Positions 24,250 to 32,316 of a stretch of 39,367 nucleotides of DNA are shown here, piece after piece. The number at the start of each line of letters is the position of its first letter. The first letter of the stretch is position 1. Origin of the DNA: Acidimicrobiales bacterium (GTDB lineage Bacteria; Actinomycetota; Acidimicrobiia; Acidimicrobiales; UBA8592); assembly GCA_011523005.1 (NCBI GenBank), contig WTHU01000027.1:1-39367 (forward strand). The letters run 5' to 3'. The notes beneath the pieces are model-generated. The model saw only the letters and a program-made list of their open reading frames with translations. It had not been told where the DNA came from and searched no databases. Position numbers and translations under genes: made by a program.

Positions 24250-25548
24250 GTGCCGAGAACTGTTATACGAGGAGCGAGATACCCCGGAGATCTAGCCTTT
24301 GAGGATGGAATAATTACCGAACTTGGGGTAGTTGATCAGAAGGATAGCGATGTGGAGCTTCGATATGATGACGCCATCATTACCCCCGGTTTGATTAATA
24401 CGCACCATCATTTGTATCAGTGGATGACAAGAGGAATTGCAACGGGTTGTAACCTTTTTGAGTGGCTCCAAACCCTTTATCCAGTATGGAAGAAAATGGA
24501 CGTAGAGGATGTCTATTCAGCTGCGGTTGTTGGTTTAGGGGAATTAGCATTAAGTGGCTGTACTACTGCGTTTGATCATCATTACGTAGTTCCGGATGGT
24601 GATGATTCGGTTTTCGATGTAATTGTGGATGCAGCAAAACTTGTTGGGATACGTATTTTCCTTAGTAGAGGTTCTATGGATCTTGGGGAAGCAAACGGTG
24701 GTCTTCCGCCAGATAATTTGGTTGAGGAGCGAGATTCAATACTTGCTTCTACAGAACGTATAATCTCCAGTCACCATGATGGCGATATGGTGAATATTGT
24801 TGTCGCTCCTTGTAGCCCTTTTTCTGTGACAGAAGGTTTGATGATTGATTCTGCTAGCCTCGCTCGTAAACACGGACTTCGGCTTCATACTCATTTATGT
24901 GAAACCATTGACGAGCAGGAACACTGCATAGAACGATTTGGGAAGAGACCGGCTGAACAGTTATTTGAGTGGGGATGGACTGGGGATGATGTTTGGTTTG
25001 CACATGGAATTCACTTTTCAGAGAAGGAGATTACGTTACTTGGAGAGGAAGGAACAGGAGTTGCGCATTGTCCCTCATCAAACGCCCGACTCGCTGCCGG
25101 CATGTGTCCCGTCACTGATCTTCTGCAAGCGAATGTTCCGGTTGGACTTGGAGTGGATGGAGTTGCCAGCAATGAGGTGGGCGGGCTCTTCCCCGAGTTA
25201 AGACAAGCTCTTTATACCGCTCGCTTGAGAGAAATGCGCCCGGATGCCTTAATGCCTAGGGACGTTCTCGATCTTGGAACATCCGGTGGTGCCAGGTGCC
25301 TAGGGGCGTCAAAATCAGGTAAGTTAGCTGTCGGATTCAATGCAGATTTTGCAGTGTGGGACGTATCTGATCTAGCCGGCGTTCGAGATCCAATTTCCGG
25401 TCTAGTTTTAGGTCCTGACAGGAAGGTTCTTGATCTTTTCGTTGGTGGCAAGCAAGTAGTTAAAGACGGAGAACTTCTTGGTTTTAGTCTTTCTGATGCT
25501 CATAAATCGCTGTCAAAGCGCTCTAAACGCTTATGGGAACACACTTAA
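24250..25548 (+). CDS. 8-oxoguanine deaminase
   Basis: A 432-aa TRZ/ATZ-type amidohydrolase. The metal site is H52xH54 in LINTHHHLYQW, His in GLRLHTHLCET, the VAHCPSSNARLA segment and Asp in GLGVDGVASNEVGG. The segments LALSGCTTAFDHHYV, FLSRGSMDLGEANGGLPPD and IVVAPCSPFSVTEGLM match, from memory, the Pseudomonas 8-oxoguanine deaminase group far better than guanine deaminase or hydroxyatrazine hydrolase. It converts 8-oxoguanine to urate and ammonia. 8-Oxoguanine can come from damage or from hydroxylation of guanine by a Mo hydroxylase, which would tie it to the three Mo enzymes here. The start is GTG, leaderless. Confidence 0.88.
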   Translation: MPRTVIRGARYPGDLAFEDGIITELGVVDQKDSDVELRYDDAIITPGLINTHHHLYQWMTRGIATGCNLFEWLQTLYPVWKKMDVEDVYSAAVVGLGELALSGCTTAFDHHYVVPDGDDSVFDVIVDAAKLVGIRIFLSRGSMDLGEANGGLPPDNLVEERDSILASTERIISSHHDGDMVNIVVAPCSPFSVTEGLMIDSASLARKHGLRLHTHLCETIDEQEHCIERFGKRPAEQLFEWGWTGDDVWFAHGIHFSEKEITLLGEEGTGVAHCPSSNARLAAGMCPVTDLLQANVPVGLGVDGVASNEVGGLFPELRQALYTARLREMRPDALMPRDVLDLGTSGGARCLGASKSGKLAVGFNADFAVWDVSDLAGVRDPISGLVLGPDRKVLDLFVGGKQVVKDGELLGFSLSDAHKSLSKRSKRLWEHT

Positions 25549-25608
25549 AATCACAGTTTTTATTTCGTGTTCCTAGAGATATTGCATAAATACAGTTAAA
25601 TATGGCGC

Positions 25609-25614
25609 TAACCT
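25609..25614 (+). promoter_or_regulatory. Leaderless -10 box of the creatininase-family gene (TAACCT)
   Basis: TAACCT, six bases (CATGCT), then ATG at 25621. The GGGAGGA after that ATG touches a second ATG at 25630 and is too close to serve as its ribosome binding site, so 25621 is preferred. Confidence 0.55.
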
Positions 25615-25620
25615 CATGCT

Positions 25621-26391
25621 ATGGGAGGAATGTACGAAGACCTTAAAGGGCCAGAAATTTCGAGTGTTTTATCAGAATCTTCAATAATTCTTCTTCCTGT
25701 AGGAGCTATTGAACAGCACGGACCTCACTTACCTATGTCTGTTGACCGTGTCATTGCTGAAGAGACTGCTAAAGCCATAGTTGATCAATGTGGCGATGAT
25801 TTGGATATTTGGCTGCTTCCGACGCTTTCTATTTCAAAATCAAATGAACATAACTGGTCTGAAGGAACGATTTCGCTACGATATGAAACCCTCATGGCGA
25901 TTCTGCATGATATTGGGGAGTCCCTGAGTAAAACCAGCGCAAAAAAATTGGTTTTGTTGAACGGACATGGCGGAAACACGACGTTACTGAATACTGCCCT
26001 TCGTGAATTACGACTAAATCATTCCCTTGAAACTTTCTTGATACACCCAGCTCTACCCCCTGCCTACGGTGGATCATCGACTGAAGACGAACTAGGTATG
26101 GGAATACATGGTGGCAGGGACGAAACTTCGGTATTTATGTTTTTGAGGCCAGATCTGGTTAACTTGAGCAAAGCTGAACGAAGAGTTCCTGAACAGCTTG
26201 CTAAAAATAAGCATGTGAAGTTTGGAGGTTCCGTGTCATTTGGGTGGTTATCGAATGATTTTCATGAGGACGGGTATATTGGCGACCCGACAGGGGCCTC
26301 ACCTGAACTAGGTGAAAAGTTATTTAATGCCGCAGTTGAGTCTCTTTGCGAAGCTTTGAGTGAGATCAAATCCTTTAAGTTCAAAGAGTAG
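25621..26391 (+). CDS. Creatininase family amidohydrolase
   Basis: A 256-aa protein with the creatininase metal site: LPVGAIEQHGPHLPMSVDRV near residue 30, LLNGHGGNTTLL near residue 120 and HGGRDETSVFMF near residue 165. Family members hydrolyse cyclic amides or formamides: creatinine, N-formyl aminopyrimidines in riboflavin/F420 chemistry, and mycofactocin peptide. There is no mycofactocin gene nearby. With a hydantoinase starting immediately after its TAG (no gap), a cyclic-amide substrate of the same pathway is likely. True creatininase is not proven. Confidence 0.88.
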   Translation: MGGMYEDLKGPEISSVLSESSIILLPVGAIEQHGPHLPMSVDRVIAEETAKAIVDQCGDDLDIWLLPTLSISKSNEHNWSEGTISLRYETLMAILHDIGESLSKTSAKKLVLLNGHGGNTTLLNTALRELRLNHSLETFLIHPALPPAYGGSSTEDELGMGIHGGRDETSVFMFLRPDLVNLSKAERRVPEQLAKNKHVKFGGSVSFGWLSNDFHEDGYIGDPTGASPELGEKLFNAAVESLCEALSEIKSFKFKE

Positions 26392-27804
26392 ATGATGAGG
26401 CTAATTCGCGGAGGAACAGTCGTTAACGCAAACCATACTGGGCGTTATGAGGTACTGATAGCAGGCGAAAAGATAGCTGCGTTAATTGACCCTAATAGTG
26501 ACATGTTGGATTCTGTAGAGAGCTGGGATTGTGAAATAATAAATGCTTCGGGGAAATACGTAATCCCAGGAGGCGTAGATTCCCATGTCCACCTTCAACT
26601 ACCTATGTCTGATGAGGCAACGTCCAGTGACACGTTTGAATCTGGGACGCAAGCTGCAGCTTGGGGTGGAACTACTACTGTTATTGATTTCGCAGGGCAG
26701 ATAAAAGGTTCTTCGGTACCAGATGCAATAGAGTCTCGTCTAGCTGAAGCTGAGGGACAATGCGCAATTGATTATTCTCTTCACCTTTCGGTTGGTGACG
26801 TTCATACACAATCGTTAATTGATATTCGAAACACTGTTGACTCAGGGATTACAAGTTTTAAGCTATTTATGGCATATCCGGATGCCTGGTATTCCGATGA
26901 TGGCCAAATACTGCAGGTAATGCAATTAGCAGCTGAAACAGGTTCCATGATTATGATGCACGCTGAGAACGGTATTGCTATCGACGTATTGAGAGAACAA
27001 GCCGCTACTCAAGGGAAACTAGGTTCAGTTTGGCATGGGCGAACCCGTCCACCAGAACTAGAAGGAGAAGCAACCCACAGGGCAATACAGTTAGCTGTAG
27101 TTGCGGGAGCTCCGTTGTATATCGTTCATTTGTCCTCAGTGAATGCGTTAAAAGAAGTTTCTCGGGCGCGTGATGAAGGTCGTAACGTGTTTGCTGAAAC
27201 TTGCCCCCAATACCTATATCTGACACTGGAAGAACACCTAGATCAAACAGGTATTGACGGTCTAAGACATATCTGTTCTCCTCCTCTTCGTTCGTCGGCG
27301 GAAAATCATCAGGATAACTTATGGATGGGTCTCAGAACAGATGATTTATCTGTGGTCGCAACTGACCACTGCCCATTCTGTGATGCAGAAAAACTCTTGG
27401 GGGCTGAAGATTTCAGAGATACACCGAACGGCTTAGGAGTCATTGAGCACCGCATGGATCTCCTATATCAAGGAGTTCTAACAGGGGAAATCACCTTGCA
27501 GAGGTGGGTTGAGTTATGTTCAACCACCCCAGCTCGACTTTTTGGACTTCAAGGAAGAAAGGGCATTATTGCTCCGGGCGCTGATGCCGATATTGTGATT
27601 TTCAACCCGAAAACGGAACATGTTCTTGGAGCTAGCACCCACCATATGTCAATTGATTATTCCGTTTGGGAAGGCATCAAAGTTCAAGGTCAATCAGAAA
27701 GCGTAATTAGCCGGGGTTCATTTGTAATTCGAGACAGGAATTTTGTTGGTAAGTCTGGACACGGAGAGTTTCTGAAACGTTCCCTTCCGGAACCGTTGCG
27801 TTAG
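26392..27804 (+). CDS. D-hydantoinase / dihydropyrimidinase
   Basis: A 470-aa cyclic amidohydrolase. Motifs are the HxH in GGVDSHVHLQLPM, the carbamylated Lys in ITSFKLFMAYPD, His in MMHAENG, His in YIVHLSSVNAL and Asp in VVATDHCPFCDA. Length and order match D-hydantoinase/dihydropyrimidinase rather than allantoinase or dihydroorotase. It opens hydantoins or dihydropyrimidines to N-carbamoyl amino acids, the substrates of the two carbamoylase-type genes at 15.5-17.6 kb. ATGATG follows the creatininase stop directly, so the two are coupled. It ends tail to tail with the LLM gene, their stop codons overlapping (TTAG). Confidence 0.92.
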   Translation: MMRLIRGGTVVNANHTGRYEVLIAGEKIAALIDPNSDMLDSVESWDCEIINASGKYVIPGGVDSHVHLQLPMSDEATSSDTFESGTQAAAWGGTTTVIDFAGQIKGSSVPDAIESRLAEAEGQCAIDYSLHLSVGDVHTQSLIDIRNTVDSGITSFKLFMAYPDAWYSDDGQILQVMQLAAETGSMIMMHAENGIAIDVLREQAATQGKLGSVWHGRTRPPELEGEATHRAIQLAVVAGAPLYIVHLSSVNALKEVSRARDEGRNVFAETCPQYLYLTLEEHLDQTGIDGLRHICSPPLRSSAENHQDNLWMGLRTDDLSVVATDHCPFCDAEKLLGAEDFRDTPNGLGVIEHRMDLLYQGVLTGEITLQRWVELCSTTPARLFGLQGRKGIIAPGADADIVIFNPKTEHVLGASTHHMSIDYSVWEGIKVQGQSESVISRGSFVIRDRNFVGKSGHGEFLKRSLPEPLR

Positions 27805-28751
27805 GCAGGCAGCAGAATAGATGCTATCTGGTCAAGGTATTTTTTAGGATCAGGCATATCAAACATTGGTATCAAGAATTCGTCAACTTCGTTCTTGTCA
27901 CAAATCTCTCTAATTTCTTCTTTGCACTCCGAAGGAGTTCCTTGAATTATGAATGGAGCAATCCATTCATCCTTAACATGCCGAGCAGCTGATTCAAGAC
28001 CGCTGCCCAATGCAGAGCGGATCCTACCAATTTCTTCCGGTGTTATCCCTATACTTTCTTTAACTCGGGGCGGTGCATCAACGAGCCTGTACGTCATATG
28101 AGGTCTGACGAACTCAAGGTCCTGCTCATCAGTTACGATGGCGGTTGAGTAACATACTTTTGTTTTCTTACTGTGCCTTATGTTCTCTATATACTCACCT
28201 AATTCTGGCTTATAGATAAAATCTAACATGACGCCATCTGCCAATTCTCCGCCGAGGGCGAGCATTTTTGGACCTCGACCAGCAAGCCATATCTCAATAT
28301 CTTGTCGTGTGTAGTCTATTTGTGCCGACTCTATGGATGCAATTAGCCCCTCATGTGAAACTCTCTTCCCTGTGAGAAGTTTGCGCGTAATCTCAATTGT
28401 GTCCCTTACAGCAGTTAAAGGCTTCTCTCTTCTGATTTCGAGAGGGTCCAAAGTAAGCGAACCTCCTGCACCGATTCCAAGAAATGCTCTTCCCTTTGAT
28501 AGTTCATCTAGAGTCATTATCGCAGCCGCTGTTTGGGCAGGATGACGAGTGTAAGGGTTTGTGATTCCCGGCCCTATTTCAATAAGGTTTGTTTCAAGCG
28601 CAATGGCAGTCATGACGATATGGACGTCCCTTGTTGCTAGCCCCTCGTCATATACCCAACACCTCTGATAGCCAAGATTCTCAGCATGTTTTACTACTTG
28701 CACTATTTGTTCAATTGGGCATTCTGGAATAACGTTTAAACTTATTTTCAT
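27801..28751 (-). CDS. LLM-class (F420-type) flavin-dependent oxidoreductase
   Basis: A 316-aa luciferase-like TIM-barrel protein, paralogue of the one at 21268. It shows IEQIVQVVKHAENLGYQRCW, then ITNPYTRHPAQTAAAIMTLD, FLGIGAGGSL and IEIWLAGRGPKMLALGGELADGV. The pattern is that of methylene-tetrahydromethanopterin-reductase-like F420 enzymes. It is the last gene of the minus-strand operon, and its ATG overlaps the yqeC stop by 4 bases. Electron transfer between the Mo hydroxylase products and F420 is a possible role but is inference. Confidence 0.85.
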   Translation of the reverse strand: MKISLNVIPECPIEQIVQVVKHAENLGYQRCWVYDEGLATRDVHIVMTAIALETNLIEIGPGITNPYTRHPAQTAAAIMTLDELSKGRAFLGIGAGGSLTLDPLEIRREKPLTAVRDTIEITRKLLTGKRVSHEGLIASIESAQIDYTRQDIEIWLAGRGPKMLALGGELADGVMLDFIYKPELGEYIENIRHSKKTKVCYSTAIVTDEQDLEFVRPHMTYRLVDAPPRVKESIGITPEEIGRIRSALGSGLESAARHVKDEWIAPFIIQGTPSECKEEIREICDKNEVDEFLIPMFDMPDPKKYLDQIASILLPA

Positions 28752-29488
28752 CTCTGGGCCTCAAGATCTTCCTCAAAAGATACACCAATTAGTTGCCTTT
28801 GAGAGTCAATTTCTTTGACTGCTTCGTGGAGTTCTCTTACTAATTTCGTATTTTCTTCGCTGACTTTTGTTACCGCAATGATCATTTCTGATTTGTGTGG
28901 GAGTTCTTTTAGGCTGCCCCTTTGCGAGAGAAGAACCTTTGCTGCAGAAGCTGGAGTCAACCTTTGGTAGGGTTCGCACTCAGCTATTGCGGCCACTCGT
29001 AACGGTCTGTGACATTGATCTGCTATTACTCTACCTAGTGCGTCAGCACCGATAACTGAGATCATCAGTGTCGTTTTTGATGGGATTACTGGTTCATAGT
29101 CTGCTGGGGCTTTAAAAGGTTTTCTTCTAGATCCATCTGCCTCTACAACAACATGATCAACATATGAGAACCATGAATCGCAGGTTTGCTTTTCCACGCC
29201 GATAGCTTTTTCTCCCACAACTTTTTTCCAGATCATTACTGTCTCATTGTTTGTGATTGATTCAATGGCTTTCGCATCAGGTCTCATGAGTGTTCGAAGG
29301 TCATAGTTTTGGTCAGACCCCATTTTTGTCGTAGACGTCAAAATAGTACGCCCGGATAGCTGTTTTCCAAGAGCATGGAGCAAAGTGGTCTTACCGCCTC
29401 CGCCTACTAACGAAATAAGATGATTTTCTCCTTTCCTATCTAATCCCAAACTTTTGACAAGACTTGGAAGGCTTATAATTTCAAACAC
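28748..29488 (-). CDS. yqeC: YqeC-like putative selenium cofactor biosynthesis protein
   Basis: A P-loop protein with LISLVGGGGKTTLLHALGKQ (Walker A) near residue 30, TILTSTTKMG, VVVEADGSRRKPFKAPADYE and VIGADALGRVIADQCHRP. This is the pattern of YqeC, which comparative genomics links with YqeB to selenium-dependent molybdenum hydroxylases. It presumably uses a nucleotide to help load the Mo cofactor or labile selenium. The frame is open further upstream to 29551 inside yqeB, but I take GTG 29488 (VFEIISLPSLV), giving 246 aa and a 16-base overlap with yqeB. No biochemical role is certain. Confidence 0.85.
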   Translation of the reverse strand: MFEIISLPSLVKSLGLDRKGENHLISLVGGGGKTTLLHALGKQLSGRTILTSTTKMGSDQNYDLRTLMRPDAKAIESITNNETVMIWKKVVGEKAIGVEKQTCDSWFSYVDHVVVEADGSRRKPFKAPADYEPVIPSKTTLMISVIGADALGRVIADQCHRPLRVAAIAECEPYQRLTPASAAKVLLSQRGSLKELPHKSEMIIAVTKVSEENTKLVRELHEAVKEIDSQRQLIGVSFEEDLEAQR

Positions 29489-30264
29489 GAAAACACCGCC
29501 TCTAATACCCCTCCACCTATAGATAATGCTTTGTCGGAGATATACCTCCAATTGTCTGTTCGTCTAGGGTCAATATCACCTATTTTCATATTCTGTTTTG
29601 TCATTACCAATGGGTGTATCAAACCCCTAACTACCCCATCAAATGGTGCGTTGATTGTATCCTCTGCTATGAAGCCGAGGGTTTGATTTCTAACAACTGA
29701 CTCTCCTATTTCAACATTCCAGTGGACTTGTCCATCTTTCGGGGAACGAAGAACACGTTCATCTCCCCTGCCTTCTACTGGTTCCGGCCGGCCTGTATTC
29801 TCTATTGCTTTCCCATCTTTTATAACTCTTCCTAAGAAATGCCCTCTTTTCGTTTCGATGACAAAGTCACAATCACGGCCTGCGGTAAACCCGGGCCCTA
29901 AACCGACGACGATGTTCGCATCGGAAATCGTGGTATCAATATTTTTCTTTGCAAGGCGTCCATCAATTACTATTGATGCGTCTATCTTCGGAATTCCTTC
30001 ATTTACCAGTACGGCGACAATTCCCTCTCTACTCTTTGTGATTGCCTTTGATACAGAATCAACTAATTGCACGGACATGTTCTCAATGTGAGTAGATTTT
30101 TCGTAGACCGCATTCGCTACAGAAACTGAACGACGAACTGCTAGTGGAAATGGCAACTCAGTAACCACAATCGGGAATCCAGCATGGTGAAGTCGAGATA
30201 CTACCCCAGTCGCTATATCGCCTCCTCCGCGGATGAGGCATAGTTCTTTACGGAAGATTGTCAC
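29473..30264 (-). CDS. yqeB: YqeB (EF2563 family) selenium-dependent molybdenum hydroxylase system protein
   Basis: A 263-aa EF2563-family protein. The N-terminal KELCLIRGGGDIATGVVSRL has a nucleotide-binding look, followed by ANIVVGLGPGFTAGRDCDFV, IETKRGHFLGRVI and the biotinyl-like module GQVHWNVEIGESVVRNQTLG. The C-terminal IGDIDPR segment and SIGGGVLEAV are also usual. In other bacteria it travels with yqeC, xdhC and an XdhD-type hydroxylase, and it is taken as a marker of the labile-selenium Mo-hydroxylase trait. The start is GTG, 17 bases inside the end of xdhC. Function beyond maturation is not known. Confidence 0.9.
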   Translation of the reverse strand: MTIFRKELCLIRGGGDIATGVVSRLHHAGFPIVVTELPFPLAVRRSVSVANAVYEKSTHIENMSVQLVDSVSKAITKSREGIVAVLVNEGIPKIDASIVIDGRLAKKNIDTTISDANIVVGLGPGFTAGRDCDFVIETKRGHFLGRVIKDGKAIENTGRPEPVEGRGDERVLRSPKDGQVHWNVEIGESVVRNQTLGFIAEDTINAPFDGVVRGLIHPLVMTKQNMKIGDIDPRRTDNWRYISDKALSIGGGVLEAVFSCLKL

Positions 30265-31009
30265 CTGCGATTACCTCAGCCAGAATGGAAACTGCTATTT
30301 CTTCAGGGCTTTCAGCAGCTATCTCTATTCCAATAGGAGTTGCTATGCGTTCTAATTCTTTCGTGCTCATACCTGAATCGATAAGTTGGTTTCTTACTAC
30401 TTTCCAACGCTGAGTACTGCCCATTAAGCCAATGTAAGCAGCCGGAGTCTCTACAATCAAAGGCAAAACTTTGGAATCGACTTCGGCGTTTCTAGTAACG
30501 ATGATAACTCTGGTGTGTTCATCAATTGGTTCAATTTGGATTGCGGTTGACAAGTCGCCCGTTAACGTTTCACCCTCACCTGTAAATGTAGAAATGATGT
30601 CTTCACGGTCATCCCAGACTATTACTCTGTATCCCAGCCAGCTTGATAGTTCTGAGACTGCTTTACCGATATGTCCAGCTCCGAGAATAAATATTGTTGT
30701 TTGTGGCATAAATGGCTCCAGATAAATTGTGACATTCCCACCGCACACGCCTGGGTCTCCTTGTGAAGGGTCGACTAATGCGTAGGTGAGTTGTCGGGGT
30801 TTTTTCGCTTTAATTGATTCTTTCGCTGCATGGATTACACGTGATTCCATCTCGCCTCCACCTATTGTTCCATAAGTGGAGCCGTCCTCATGTACGAGCA
30901 TTTTTGCACCAGCTTTTCTGGGGACAGAACGGTCAGTTTCAATAACCGTGCATAAAACAACTGGCTGCCTAAGTGAAATCCTAGTCAGTAATTCCTCAAA
31001 GATTTTCAT
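30248..31009 (-). CDS. xdhC: XdhC family molybdenum hydroxylase maturation factor
   Basis: A 253-aa XdhC/CoxI protein. It has the N-terminal VIETDRSVPRKAGAKMLV, GTIGGGEMESRVI, the cysteine segment DPGVCGGNVTIYLEP, the Rossmann turn FILGAGHIGKAVSEL and YIGLMGSTQRW. XdhC proteins bind Mo cofactor, promote its sulfuration and insert it into xanthine-dehydrogenase-type enzymes. It could serve all three Mo hydroxylases of the window, as no second copy is seen. The frame is open from GTG 31018, but ATG 31009 overlaps the upstream stop as ATGA and is preferred. Confidence 0.92.
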   Translation of the reverse strand: MKIFEELLTRISLRQPVVLCTVIETDRSVPRKAGAKMLVHEDGSTYGTIGGGEMESRVIHAAKESIKAKKPRQLTYALVDPSQGDPGVCGGNVTIYLEPFMPQTTIFILGAGHIGKAVSELSSWLGYRVIVWDDREDIISTFTGEGETLTGDLSTAIQIEPIDEHTRVIIVTRNAEVDSKVLPLIVETPAAYIGLMGSTQRWKVVRNQLIDSGMSTKELERIATPIGIEIAAESPEEIAVSILAEVIAGDNLP

Positions 31010-32316
31010 GCCGACCACAGTCTTCTGGCTTGCTTGTGCAATGCGTCTCTGGCTTGATTCACATCAATGGAAAGGATTTCATTGCCTTTTACCTGCCACG
31101 TGCCAGCGACCATGACGTCCGACACGTGTTCACGGTTTCTCCATAATATAATTTGTTCAAAGATGTTCTCACTGGTGACTGGAGTTGGGAATCGGCCATC
31201 GATAAGTTGTAAATCAGCTGAATAACCGGGCTCTAGTTTCCCGACATCTTTAAGTCCTAGAGCCTTTGCTCCCCCTACGGTCGCCATATTAAGCACTGTT
31301 GAGGCTGGCATAACTGCTGGGTCTTGCAACCTTGCTTTATGGATGAGGAAAGCTCCGCGCATGACTTCATAGAAGTCGTTGATATAGCCGTCACTGCCTA
31401 AACCTACTGTAACTCCTGCATCAAGTAATTCTGGGATAGGTGCTATTCCTCCACCGACTTCACAATTTGCAAGAGGCATATGGGTAACTTTTACGCCTGT
31501 ATTTTTGATTATTTCTATTTCTTCTTTAGATAAGTGAACGCATTGACTGGCGATGAAATTTGAGTCGGCTAGACCTAAATCCTTGTAAAGTTCGAGAGGT
31601 CTTTTCCCATGTTTTTCTTCACACCACATACCTTCATGTTCTCCTTCGTTGCAATGTGCATGGACTGCTAATTTGCTCTGCTTCGCTAGAGAAAATGCTT
31701 CGGCGATGAATTCTTGTGAACATGTAAAAGTTGTGTGAATACACATCATCGCTGAGATCAGCGGGTCATCTAGAGTTCTTTCGTGAAATGATAAATTCTC
31801 TTGAATTCCAAGTTTCCCTATTTCATTTCCTGATCGTTCCGTGGCTTCAAAGCTCAGAATTCCTCTGATCCCTGCGGACACAACTTCATCCTTTTGGGTG
31901 TCTAGCCCACCCGGCAAAGTATTTGGGGCTTCAAGGATGTCGTAGAAGGTAGTTGTCCCAGATAAGAGCATTTCTGCGCATGCCCATTTAGTTGCTGCAG
32001 ACAGCATCTCCTTATCAAGAGCGTCTTCTACCTTTGGCCACCAATAATCGTTTAAAAATCCCCAAAAATCTTCAGGTGGATTATCACTTGGTATTCCATG
32101 TGCCAGGACTCCGTACATATGTGTATGGGCGTTAACAAAACCAGGGAGCAAAATCTTCCCTGTCCCATCGATGAGTTCGTCTTCAGGGTACTTGGCTTTC
32201 AGTTCGTGATTATCACCGATTTCTGTAATCTGGGTGTTTTGCACACGAATACCGTGAGATCTCAGAGGTTCCTCTTGAGAATTGGCAATAAGCCAGTCTG
32301 AGGTAATGATAGTCAC
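31006..32316 (-). CDS. ssnA: SsnA-like putative aminohydrolase
   Basis: A 436-aa full-length amidohydrolase of the SsnA/TRZ-ATZ group. The metal ligands are HxH in PGFVNAHTHMYGVLAHGIPS, His in KLAVHAHCNEGEHEG, His in VKVTHMPLANCEVGGG and Asp in TVGLGSDGYINDFYEV. Both N- and C-terminal beta segments are present. E. coli ssnA also sits in an xdhD/yqeB/yqeC cluster, which supports the name, though its substrate is not established. It probably deaminates an aminated purine or pterin-like ring. The GTG overlaps the SDR stop (GTGA), and its own stop overlaps xdhC. Confidence 0.8.
   Translation of the reverse strand: MTIITSDWLIANSQEEPLRSHGIRVQNTQITEIGDNHELKAKYPEDELIDGTGKILLPGFVNAHTHMYGVLAHGIPSDNPPEDFWGFLNDYWWPKVEDALDKEMLSAATKWACAEMLLSGTTTFYDILEAPNTLPGGLDTQKDEVVSAGIRGILSFEATERSGNEIGKLGIQENLSFHERTLDDPLISAMMCIHTTFTCSQEFIAEAFSLAKQSKLAVHAHCNEGEHEGMWCEEKHGKRPLELYKDLGLADSNFIASQCVHLSKEEIEIIKNTGVKVTHMPLANCEVGGGIAPIPELLDAGVTVGLGSDGYINDFYEVMRGAFLIHKARLQDPAVMPASTVLNMATVGGAKALGLKDVGKLEPGYSADLQLIDGRFPTPVTSENIFEQIILWRNREHVSDVMVAGTWQVKGNEILSIDVNQARDALHKQARRLWSA

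Noticed and set aside
29489-29551. Extended N-terminus of yqeC
   Set aside because: These 21 codons lie in the yqeB coding region and do not resemble YqeC N-termini. GTG 29488 gives the usual form.
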